64,000 bases of DNA from contig NW_025850342.1 in NCBI RefSeq assembly GCF_002878395.1, forward strand, positions 124,001 to 188,000, in the 5' to 3' direction. Below the pieces are notes generated by a model. That model was given only the letters and a program-made list of their open reading frames with translations. It made no database searches and was not told the origin of the DNA. Origin of the DNA: Capsicum annuum. Its lineage: Eukaryota; Streptophyta; Magnoliopsida; Solanales; Solanaceae. Below, in pieces: positions 48,653 to 59,715 of this stretch. The stretch's first letter is position 1; each line of letters opens with the position of its first letter. A program made the translations under genes and the position numbers.

Positions 48653-48833
48653 CTTGTTATCAGCGATGGATCTAGGATTTTTACTAAGGGGGTTCATAAT
48701 CATTGGGGGTTCAATATCTAATATATAAATACATAAAAAATAATTTTAACCATGTATATATAGCATAATTTTCCACCAAAAGTGGTTCGGATGAACCCCC
48801 TAACCCAAGTGTAGCTCCTCTTCTACTTGTTAT
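48653..48833. mobile_element. 165-bp hAT-type MITE with 8-bp duplication
   Basis: The element spans 48661-48825 and is flanked by the perfect 8-base duplication CTTGTTAT (48653-48660 and 48826-48833). Its ends are imperfect inverted repeats: CAGCGATGGATCTAG on the left and, complemented, TAGAAGAGGAGCTAC on the right. Slightly further in, GGGGGTTCAT occurs in both arms. An 8-base duplication with CAG-type short termini is characteristic of hAT transposons. It is too short to code and would have needed transposase from elsewhere. It inserted into R3. Confidence 0.88.
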
Positions 48834-50547
48834 TAGTGTGGAGATTGGATGATCTTGTTTTGCAATATGGTTTTTCCTTAAGTAGAGTTAGAGAGATTGA
48901 GGCAAGTGGCCTTTTCTATGATCGATTCTAAATATTGCAAATTGGAAATTCTTCATGTTGATTTATTGATTTTTTGGTGGTGGTCGTGAAATTGGCCTTG
49001 GTTTAAGATTGGTATATTTCTTCTATGATGATGTGATTCTTGGATGTATCGAGTGGTGATTATCCTACTGAGGTGTATTTGAGAAACCCCCATTTCAGAG
49101 TCTATATGGCCTATTGGCTATTATTTGCTGTGATGGAATGTTAGAATGATTAGTTATTAGCTAAAATTGTATTTCTCCAAGTTGCTAGAGATTTTGCCAT
49201 TTCTAATGCAGTTTGCAACCTGGAGTTTTTGAGTATGTTTGGATAGTTCATTCCCTCCAACGAATATTAAGTGGGTTATATGCATTTTAGCCAGTAATTT
49301 ATCCTATAGCATGATTTGTAGTTTGCAGCTATATTTCGTGCCCTCCAGCTGATATAGAGTTGGTTACTTGTGTTTTTTATTAATGGTTATTCTTGTAGTG
49401 TTATTTTTCATCAAATATATCTCAATTATGGCTTGGTATAATTTATCTCAGGTATGTCAGATTTGGATAATAGAGTTGATTTGGGATAGTTGACATTGAT
49501 ATAGCCTTACTAGATAAGTTTTAGATTTGATTCCTTAGGACAATGATTACGAAATATGATGAATTTGGAGCTCTAATACCTATATTTAGTTTTTGTTTAG
49601 ATATTTATGATCGATTGATTCATCCTTGGTATTGATATTTTAGTATTTGCTTTAGACTTGTCCTTATTCCGATTTCATTTATAGGCTGGTTGAGCCTACT
49701 CTGCTATTGCCTATTCGGTCACCTCAACGTCGGATGGAATATGGTTGATAAATATCCAGATGATAGCCCATGGACCTAGTATTGGTTTTTTCAGCTTGAC
49801 CCTAAGACTCTAGTTTTTCAGAATTTTTGATTATTTATTAATTTGTAGTAATATACTCGAGTTGGGTTTAGTATAACTTATTTCTCGGTGGATGAGACAT
49901 CCTGGAGTGGAATATATATAGTGATCAGTAGTTATACATTAGATTTGAAGATTTCAGTTTGATTTTCATCTAGGCTAGTTGTAGCAGTAGCAGGTATTGC
50001 ATTCCTTGATCGTCTCTATTTCTTCACCCAAACAATACCTTATGAGTTTACTCTCTTATTTTTTAAATGGACTTCATGTGGATCAACTTAAGTTCTTGAG
50101 TTCTTCTTGATTAGAATATGAGGGCGTGCCTCATCTGATTTTCCTCCTGGTTTAGAGTAGATATTAGGTGCGAAATTGTAAAAGAATGGTATATTTTGAT
50201 TTAGGGATGGTGATATGACACATATCATGGTTTGTTTTGTCATGGACGAGCCTTTGTTGGATTATACTTGTATCGAGATAGTATCAATGTATTGTGGTTC
50301 ATTTTGTGGATATTAGCCTTTTTAATTCATTTGGATGCCAGTTAACGGTTGACATTGAATTTTTTGCTGTTTGAAAGTAAACGAGAGTGCTAGTTCAAAA
50401 GGGGCTACCTACAGTAAAATCCCTTAGAAGCATTTTATGTTTTTAAGGTTATCTGGGAAGTCATGCTCTAAGCATGTAGGCCTAGTACCTTATCCCCTCA
50501 AGATTTTGAGATCCTTTCTATCCGTTGACTTTCAGAGATAAAAGTCC

Positions 50548-50563
50548 TTTTGGTAGTGGATAT
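50548..50563 (+). other. Polypurine-like tract of R3
   Basis: TTTTGGTAGTGGATAT directly precedes LTR C2 and resembles the tract of element G (CAAGTGGGAGATAT). It supports a plus-strand element whose 3' LTR is C2. The tract is imperfect. Confidence 0.5.
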
Positions 50564-52696
50564 TGTAATGGCCCTTTTGGGTTATTTTTCATATTTTGGC
50601 TTATTTTCACCGTTTTAGCTTCATGACTTACTGGGCTAGATGGTTTGGTTAGTAGGAAGTTCGTTTGGTTTTTAGAACAATTCCCTATATAAAAGTCTTC
50701 GTTGGTTCCAAATGTCCACAAGGAGAAAACATAAGTGAAACAATTTCAGATCTGAATTTCGATGGCCCCAGTAGATCCAGAATATTGATTTTAGGCTAGG
50801 TATACCTTTAGTTTGTGTTCCGAGTCACCCAATCTTATTTCAACCCATCAATTGAAAAGTTAAGAATTTAAAAGTTAGGTGTGGGACCAATATTTGGTCA
50901 AAACGGCCTTCGATTGAAAATACAGAATTGTCAATGCATTCAGACCATCAAATTTAGTGTGGTTACATATTTCATTTGCAAAAATCAGATTTTGAATGAA
51001 TCTCGAGGAATCATTGGAAACTTAGAAACTTCAAAGATTTGCTGGTCCTGGTGCGACAACGATCGTAGTATGGAGGAGGCGATCACATCAAAGTGATGGA
51101 GGTATCACAAAGCAGCTCACAGCTCAGTGATTATGGCATCTTTGTTCCTAGGGGTCTATAAATAGACCCTAGTTGCGATTTTGTCCATTTCTTCTTCATC
51201 TTTAAGAGTAAAAAACCTTAAATAGGTATAATAACCCAAAATAGAGAATTTTGGATAACTTGGGAGCTTTCTAAGAATCATTTAACATGAATTTCTTCCA
51301 ATTTAAGGTATGAATCCTTTGAATTCATTCTTTAATTTGCTGGTGTGGACCCAAAACCCTAATTTAGTTAGGGCTTGATTTTAGCCAAAATTTATCTTTG
51401 TTTACACCTATTTCTAGGGGGATTATGATTTGTTGTTCATGTATGAGCATTAGGTTGACCTTGGAAATTTCGTACGTGGGACGTACTTGGGGTTTTTGGT
51501 GTTATTTTTAGACCCAAAGCTCAATAGTGCAATATGGGTAATGTTAGACTCATATTAAGGAGTAGATTATGAATTTTTTAGTGTGATGGCATTTTGGTAT
51601 TGCGAGGTAAAGATGAACATTGGTGAATGAAGTGAGGTGTTAGGGTTCAATTTGGAGGTAGGCTTCTGTCCACTTTTCTTTGCCGATGATGCATGATATA
51701 TATTGCGTGTGAACATGAATGTTAGGCTTGATTATGAGTAGGATAACTTAGCCTTGATGGTTGATGTTTAGGGATTAGATGAGGGTATTGGTCCCGTAAG
51801 ATGGTGTGTTTATAACATTTTAGAATTTTGTTGACTTCTCTCTGGCTTAGATTAGTTTGTAGAATGGATATGATATAATGCTAGGTTTGACATGTGGTTT
51901 TAGTATTGGAAACATGATTAGTATATTAAACCTTATTGGGATATTATGGTGGTCTTGAAGTCATAATTTCGGTAGAGTTGACTTGAGTACACTTGTTTCT
52001 AATCGAAGTTCCTATCTTAGGCTTGAATATGGCTTACTTGAAATCTAGAAGATGAACTAGATACCTTATCCTAGTTCTAGGCATAGTGTTCCTAATTATG
52101 GAAATTGAGGATTAGAAGTGGGATCGTTCGACCCACTTAGGCCAAGACTTATGGTAGTCATTGTGGACTTAGTTATGGATGTTAGGCATAGTTTAAACAA
52201 GTGAGCCTTTAGAATAAGCTTACCTTGAGACTTGGTAAATTGTAAGAATGTTTCCCAGAATTATGAATTATGTGTTATGACTATTCTATTCCTTATGGAA
52301 GTGATATTGGCTTTTAGAGATAATATTCCTCCTAGATATGTTATATGGACTATAGATATGTTACTTTCTGTTAAATATGGTCTTGGGCCAATGGAGAGCT
52401 ATTTCCCCTTAGATATGAAAATTTTCCTATAGAGTTGACATTACTCATAGTCATAATGAATGACCTATATATATGAGATGTCTTATGGACGTGATATGCT
52501 TGTTGATATTATGTTTCCTAGATATGATATGATTATACGCTTAGTGATATTATGCATCCTAGATTAGAGAGGATTACATGCTTATAGATAGTTTGCATCC
52601 TATATGTGAGATGATTATATGCTAATTGATACTATTACTCCTAGACATAAGATGATTATATGCTTACTGATATTATGCCTCCTAGATATGAGATGA
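50564..52696 (+). repeat. LTR C2, plus strand, interrupted by element D
   Basis: Starts TGTAATGGCCC and aligns with C1 from its start through the 41-base minisatellite; 2133 bases are present. It stops where LTR D1 begins with TGTTATGACCC, so the remaining part (about 1.1 kb in C1) should lie beyond the far end of element D, outside the window. The bases before the cut, GATGA (52692-52696), are the candidate target duplication of element D. ORFs at 50518, 50881 and 52232 are not supported. Confidence 0.8.
52505..52696 (+). repeat. 41-base minisatellite in LTR C2, cut by insertion
   Basis: About 4.7 units of GATATTATGCCTCCTAGAT followed by ATGAGATGATTATATGCTTA, the same unit as at 29473-29715. 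The last unit is cut by LTR D1. Confidence 0.85.
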
Positions 52697-55629
52697 TGTT
52701 ATGACCCGAGACTAATCCTTAGTTGTAACACGGTGCTTTGAACCACAAGTGATCCCAAGCTAACCCATGAACTGGCATACTATTGAAAAACTGATTTAAT
52801 ATGTTTAAAATAGCTAAATTTGTTGTGCGAAAGCATAATCATGACATAATCTGAATAAGCATTATATTGACAAAGTTTAAAATAGGATAAAATTGAAGAG
52901 CGAATTGGAATTTACATTTCTTGATTGTAACGGACTATATATGAAGCCTTTACTATACTAACTATAGAAAGCTGGGACATTCCTACAACTACAACTAATC
53001 AATACATATGAAATACAATTAAATACATGAACTACAACTGATTGGAGTTTCCGAAATAGGAGAACTCATCACCTGCTGGTTGGAAGCTGCAAACCGCCTG
53101 ATTATGCTATGTAGGCTACAATTGGTACCTACATTATAAGACAATGTAGCACATAGAAATATATGTGGATCAATACTTTGGAATCTACGGATTAATAGGG
53201 GGTGAATGCAATAAATAAAAATGAGTAGATACATAATCTTAAAACATGCACTCTAAGTGCTAGTAGACTCAACAAGAAACTGAGATCAACTGAAAGCTGA
53301 AGAATATTAAGACATACATAAAAAATATAATTTGATAAGCTGGTAAATCACTACACTTAGTTTCCTGAAACTTTACTTTTTTTGAATAAGAAGGATTGAA
53401 GCCGGGAAGCGGTAAATCATGAATATTGTATGTAAATCTCATGTAAAGTTGAACATGTTATACAACTGAACTGAAGATCATGTATGGATACTTGGTCTGA
53501 ACTATTTGATGGAAACTAAGATAATTCAAGGATCTGAATATACAAATACACTGAGCATGAATACATAATCATACAAAAACAAAACATAACAGGTACTACG
53601 CTGATCTAATTAACTGAATAACTAATAACTATAAATGACGTCTGTGTACTAATTAATTGATATCTGAATACTAATTAACTGATATTAGTATACTGATTAA
53701 CTAATATCTCAATATTTAAAATTAAACTATACTTAGTCTTATTAGCTATAATGAAACTATGGGAGGTACCATCTAAATGACACGGCCTAATATGAGCTAA
53801 TCGGGGTCCAACCTGTAAGACTAGTTGGAAGGGTTTTAGTACCATGCCATGGATACTAAGACTGGCTATGTGGATCCACTAAACTAGTGACTCGAAGGAC
53901 TAAGGAGTCTCCCTCTACTGGCAGGTGCTCTCTTGAGATATGTGTCAACCCTGAACTGGAAGGAAGATATCTCAAACCTACGCTACGTAGTTTGGGAACT
54001 CAGGGATTGCTACTAAAGGTCACACCCTCTACTAGCAGGTGAGCACCCATCCCTGGTATGCTTGGTGCTAAATCCTACTCCCAACTAAACTTACACTGGT
54101 ACTGATCTGAACTAAACTCAACTGAATATTAATTATTATAGTTCTCATCATGATCATAATTATCTGAGTATAATGATAAGACTCATATCTTAACAAACTT
54201 AATACTTGAAAATCTGAAATTATATATGACACTTAGGTATTTGGTGTTCATAACCCTCCAGTGCTGAATGACCAAAAATACAATAACAAGGCTTTAAACT
54301 ATAGTACGACATTATGGTTCAAAGATAAAAAACATAGACATTTCATCAAACATATGAGAATCAAAAATACAATAACAAGGCTTTAAACTATAGTACGAGA
54401 TTATGGTTCAAAGATCCAAAACATAGACATTTCATCAAACATGTGAGAATCGTGAACATGAACATGGAAATATCTTAAACATGAGTAGACAACATGATTT
54501 CATGGCTAAATTCATAATTCTATATTATAACATGAAATTCGCTTGAATATGACATGGCAAATCGAAACTTGTGGTACAAGTTAACCTAAATTTTTATGGA
54601 ATCATATGTGGACATGAATTGAGTTCAAATTACTAAAGTGAACATTAATTACACTCATCTTGAATATTTGAAATTCCAAAATAATGGAAAAACTCAAACT
54701 TTAATTAACGTTATGAAATTCGAAATCAAATATCAAAATTGTAGTCTAAAACATGAATAAGTATAACTCTTATTCTCTTAGTCCCTTAAATCACATAACA
54801 ATTCTATGATTTCAACACATGAATATTTGGGAATGAACCCTAACTTAAAAAATGTAAATTAAAGTTGAAATTCATACTTTCAAGTACAAGGATTAAAGAT
54901 TAACATTGTTAATAACCGCACATACCTTAATTGAAGCATTCTTGAAGAAATATTTGAATTGAATTTTGAATCCTTGTGTTCTTGAGAGAAAAATTTTGCA
55001 ATTTGTTCAGGGGGAAAGGGGAGGGTTTTAACATTAGTTAATTTGAAGAAGATGGGCAAATAATGCCATTTTTGGTGCTCTAATTCGTGCCTTGGACGAT
55101 TAGGGCTTAGTGGAAAGGACCAAAGTGCTTCTTGACCCTTAAGAAGCTGAAAAAAGAGGGGGAATAAGCTCGTCACGTACCATATAACATGGAGAGATTG
55201 AAGGATCGTGTCCAATATCTCATGAAGAGAACAACGCGCTATGGCTAGATCGTAGACCCTTACTTCCTCTCACAAAAAAATCCATAACTTTTTGCGCGGG
55301 TATCAGATTAAGAAAAACTTGATATAGTTGGAAAGATTATTCAATTATTTATCATTTCGTTTGTCTTGAAATAAAAAATACAATGTATTTAAAAAGTTTT
55401 ACACATTTAAAGTCGACCCTTGTGGAATTGAACACCAAACTTTAACTAAATCATAGGCTCTTACCTCACTTTGCTCTAAGTTATTATGATGAACATTTTT
55501 CACCTCATAATAATTCACATACTAGGATAATGATCATGACACATGTATTCACATACAAATTAGGGGATTAAGGCTTACAAACATAGGAATAACGATTCGA
55601 AGTCTAGCCCAAAAATGAGGGATATTACA
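52697..55629 (-). repeat. LTR D1 (3' LTR of element D, minus strand)
   Basis: The top strand starts TGTTATGACCC and ends GGATATTACA, followed by the complement of a polypurine tract, so this is the 3' LTR of a minus-strand element. It aligns along its length with LTR D2 (60984-63869). It includes the shared LTR core at about 53760-54100 and an 89-base tandem duplication not present in D2. Length is 2933 bases. The ORFs at 53019 and 54880 lie in the LTR and show no domain. Confidence 0.85.
54273..54450. repeat. 89-base tandem duplication in LTR D1
   Basis: The unit starting CAAAAATACAATAACAAGG occurs at 54273-54361 and again at 54362-54450 with only about four differences. LTR D2 has a single copy at about 62597-62690. 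The duplication therefore arose in this LTR after the two LTRs separated, and fairly recently given the few differences. Confidence 0.9.
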
Positions 55630-55664
55630 TCATCTCCCCTTTGAAATCATTCGTCCTCGAATGA
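55630..55664 (-). other. Polypurine tract and perfect hairpin of element D
   Basis: On the minus strand the tract reads AAAGGGGAGATGA directly before the LTR. Beside it, TCATTCG (55647-55653), loop TCCT, CGAATGA (55658-55664) forms a perfect 7-base stem. The same hairpin recurs at 63887-63904 with one mismatch and at 10995-11010 in element E. Confidence 0.85.
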
Positions 55665-57407
55665 TGGAGAGAAACTTTTTGAAGTCTTATAAGTATGGGA
55701 TAATATACACCTGACATGTCTATTAATGAAGGATATAACTGAGATGAAACATTTTTACTTCTATCATGAAATTGATTTCCAAATTGACTTGACTCTATTG
55801 ACTGTAAGGATTGGATTCATGCTGAGAGTCTTGAACTCACTTGAAATGTTCATGTACAATCGTACATGTAGAATTGTGAAGTGATAAATGATGAAATATG
55901 TGAATGAATCATGAGATAATGAGACCAAGGTTGTACCACTGATATTGTATGAGCTGAAATACTTGGAAAACTGAGATCATTCACTGAACACTTATGAACT
56001 GAATTATGACTACATAGTTGAATCGGAAATATGATGCTTGAACTGAATAGAATTCGTAACTTTCATTGACGTGAATGAATTACCTCATAAAATAACCATA
56101 TTTATGAAACTATGGATGATAAAACTAGGTGGAATGATAGAAAACCATAGGATCTTTTATGTCTGACTGCTAAATTAAATTGCTAGTTATACGGACTAAA
56201 TTATTCTAAAAGCGTATACTCAACTAGAGTATTTATTGAACACTCTTCCAAAGAATTTCTAATAACATTAGGGAGAAAATAATTCTTAGGCTTGATCTGA
56301 ATAAGATATCTGAGTAAGGAATCTTTATATGGCTATGACTCAATCACATAGAACGTAGGGCTATCAAACTTACTAGGCCTTAGTCGATGTAACTTCTATC
56401 ACACATACTTAGCCCCGAGTCTGATTTGAACTACATACTCACACTATGTTCAATCCTAGATAAAAATTACCAGGTACCGTAAATAACACCATGACACTAG
56501 GCTAAACATGAATTCTATATCCTATGCATTTTCACAAGTTCTTGTCTAAAGAATAATTCCTCCTACCCCTTCAATAACTAAATTCTAGCTCTTACTTGGA
56601 ATTTACCATCAAAAAATGCACCCATCCACTTATATACCAACATGACCTTCAAGCCTATCATTATAACCACATATGAACTTCTAGGAAAAAACCCTTAAAA
56701 ATATATTTCTTATATCCTCTAAACCTCTATCAATAACAACTTTCTTGCACTATTCTTAAAAAGACACACCTAGAATTTCTAACTAAATAATACATATACC
56801 AAACCTTTTCCTCAATCATTCCACAACCTTATAGCCTTACATAAAATAATTATACAAACATGTTTCCTCAACAGGAAAAATTCTCTCTCTCTCATCTAAA
56901 TAATTGATCATCACCATTGTCAATTCATAAGGGGATGTCACTAAAGGATTAGAACTTGAGGACCTGGAATATGAAAGAATGCTATGCATAACTTTGACAC
57001 TTAACTAAGTCCTGATTAATAGAGTATCAAAAGCATGAATTCTTTAAAGAGATTAAAACTAAAGACATGCATGGCATAATCTGAATCTCACTGATCATTA
57101 AGAGCGCACCATGAGTTATAGGAGGTGAGCATACTAGAAAGAATGAGTACATGAGTTATGAGCTGCATGACCTTAGTTTGGAGTTCAGAATTTCATGCAA
57201 TATGATTCGTACTGCTGAGTAAACTGAATCTCCTCATGCATAGAACTAAAAGCATATATGGTTTTATAGGAAGCACATGAATTAGAGCTATTATCATGGA
57301 GATAAAATGTAAAACATGAGTTCCTTTTGTGATAACTATAAAAAATTTTGCACGATGATAAGAATGGGTCGAGTATCTTCCGCCCTTACTAATGTTCTAC
57401 AATACAC
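55665..57407 (-). mobile_element. Interior of element D, 3' part, non-coding
   Basis: AT-rich sequence between the polypurine tract and the solo LTR. I searched both strands for gag, LDPG, FIDD, TDHKSL and integrase motifs and saw none. With the 5' part (59716-60960) the interior totals about 3.0 kb, too short for gag-pol. It ends at the target duplication TGACA (57408-57412). This fits a non-autonomous LARD-type element. Confidence 0.6.
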
Positions 57408-59715
57408 TGACATGTAATTCCTCGAGAGTACACCCTTGGTGGCACATAGTGTTTACAGTCCTGAGACACCATAAGCTAATGCATGAGCTGGTACCTGCTA
57501 TGAGCACTTAGTAAAACTAATATCAAAAGATCATAAGAAGATATAAACTGGGGAATGCCCTAAGGTTTTAAGTCATAAATCTGATAAGTTTGTAAGACAA
57601 AACTAATAATGCTAGTAATGAAAACTGAAATCTGAAAACTAACTAACTGTCTATACTATTCTGAGAAGTCTCTACTTACTGAATAAGAGTTAATGGGAAA
57701 GGCCTCAACTGACTACTGAACTGAAAGAATAAAAATAAATATAGTCTGTCCTCGAAATATAAAGACTCACCACTGCTACAACTGATAATCTGGAAAGTCT
57801 ATGTGTAATTCGGGAACAGAGCATTCGAACCTATGATATGATACATTATAGCTTAGGAAAAGAGTACACAATCAGTACTTTGAATGTACTAGTATGCTAA
57901 ATGATATGCATGGTTTCATGTGTATGAATAATTACTAAATAAATAACAGGAAGTACTGAATAGAAATGCATGGAATTTGTAAATACTGAGTGTGTATGAC
58001 TAAGTATAGAACAAGTTCTTAATATAATCGAAATAGAGTTACTGAAATCTGATGACTGAATATCCGATATCTATATGCTACGGTCAAACAACACTAAAGC
58101 TGAATTACTGAGCTGGTTACTGGACTGAGACTATGGGAGGTATCATCTAACCGATATGCCGTACTCAAAACTAATTAGTAATCAACCTGTAACCCCATTT
58201 GAAAGGGTGTTAATACCATACCACGGGTACTAACAATTTCTATGTGGATCAACTAAGCTACTAAAAACTAGGATGTAAAGCCTAAACTAATGGGTGACGA
58301 CTAGGCGTAGTCAAGCCTAATCTTACGGGTGACACCTGGGAGGTAGTCAAGCATAATCTGATAGGTGACTCCTCATCCTATGCTGGCTACGCAGTTTTGG
58401 AACACAACAACTGCTACTAATGACTCTTCCTAACTGATAAGGATACTATCATCCCTGCATTCGCTCGATGCTAAATCCTACTCCCATCTGAAGAACGCTG
58501 AATTCTGAACTGATTATGATGATTGACTGAACTGATAATACTTATAAAATAGTATAAAACTATTTTGAAGATACTTAGGCTAATTAAATAGATATGTTTT
58601 TAGGTATTCATAACCCCCAGGACTAGATAGCAATAATAGTAAAATAGTTATAAGCTTTGGGGATATAACATACAAACATTTATTCCAAATCCATTCTTGT
58701 AGACATTTCATCAAACACTTGACATACATAGTTCAACCTAAGCATGGGAATAGTGTAAAGATTGTAGAAATAGCATGAATTCAACCTCAACAACACTAAT
58801 TATGATTTAAATCAGTTAATAACAAAATGTGGGGTTTGATAACAACAACAATTTCATGTAAATATGGCATAGAATTATAATTCATCGGAGTTCATGGTTA
58901 AAGTCACCATTTAAAATTACAATAACTTGTAAAGATCACAACTTGAATTTAAAATTGGATACTTGGACTACATGGGTTAAAGAAACCTATGGATGAACAC
59001 TTAACATACCTGGGTTGATGAATTCGTAAGAGTTAATGGTGAATTCTTGAATTGTGGAGGCTAGGGTTTTTGTTCTTGAACGAGAGCTACTTTCATTTGA
59101 GTAATTTGAGAAATAATGAGCATGTAATTCTCTTTTGGGTCTTAAATCCCATGTTTGCATGGATTTGGAGCTATGGGAAAGGACCAAATGCTCCCTGTGC
59201 ATTCCAAATCTCGATTGTGAGGCTTGCTGCAGAGCTGTATTGGTCCAACCGCTGAGCAGGCTAATAGTGGTGACCTTCTGCATTGCGGCGAATCCAATTT
59301 GAAGGTTTACCACTAAGCGGTATGGGCTTCACCACTATTGCACCGTCGAGCAGTGTTATCTCGGCAGCCCACTACCTCACACAAAAAATACTATAACTTT
59401 TCACTTAGTTATCAGATTTAGGTGAAATTGGTATCATTGGAAAGTTGGTTCAATTATATATCTATTAGTAGATAATGAACTCAAAAATTCAATGTAAAAT
59501 GGAAGATATAGTCTTTTGAAGTTTGCTATAGTAATATCTTTATCAAGAACTCAATCGGTAAGGGATATTTTTATTCGTCTAATAGCTAGGAGTTATTTGA
59601 GGCTTTAATACACATCAAACTCATTCATTAAACTACCAAAAGACTATATTTTATTTCTCGTGAGCTTGAAGCATATCCCTAACATTGGTTTAGATTTTTG
59701 GGGTATTATATGACA
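57408..59715 (-). mobile_element. Solo LTR I with TGACA target duplication
   Basis: The LTR spans 57413-59710 (2298 bases), with TGACA at 57408-57412 and 59711-59715. The top strand runs from TGTAATTCC to GGGGTATTATA. In element sense the start TATAATACCCCAAAAATC closely matches the 3' LTR of element G (39497), with homology over at least its first 200 bases. It contains the LTR core (about 58135-58500) and the conserved block (about 58970-59012). There is no primer site, polypurine tract or interior, so it is the product of recombination between two LTRs of an element inserted in element D. ORFs at 58987 and 59052 overlap on opposite strands and are not genes. Confidence 0.92.

Larger units (their letters stand above)
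46431..50563 (+). mobile_element. R3: plus-strand copy of the R family interior
   Basis: The start (46431-46510) matches a retrotransposon leader: GAGGCTACATAGATATTTTAG compares with GAGGCTATGAGATATTTTAG of element G at 34527. The interior matches R2 on the opposite strand at several places (46670-46870, 47760-47860, 49620-50110). Near 47457-47496 it reads CYACEKW then, after one extra base, HNYRVC, a frameshifted CCHC knuckle that supports gag on the plus strand. Beyond it about 3 kb shows no protease, reverse transcriptase or integrase motif. A polypurine-like tract and LTR C2 follow. The 5' LTR is absent. The ORF pair at 47815 and 47893 lies on opposite strands and is not credible. Confidence 0.65.

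Noticed and set aside
54880..55215. 111-codon minus-strand ORF
   Set aside because: It falls inside LTR D1 near the conserved LTR blocks. The matching region of LTR D2 (about 63120-63440) does not keep the frame open, so it is chance.
55629..55634. TCATC after LTR D1 as a partner of GATGA before it
   Set aside because: It is the reverse complement and not a direct repeat, so it is not a target duplication; the bases belong to the polypurine tract region.
58987..59313. 108-codon minus ORF overlapping a 67-codon plus ORF
   Set aside because: Both lie inside solo LTR I on opposite strands and neither shows a recognised domain.
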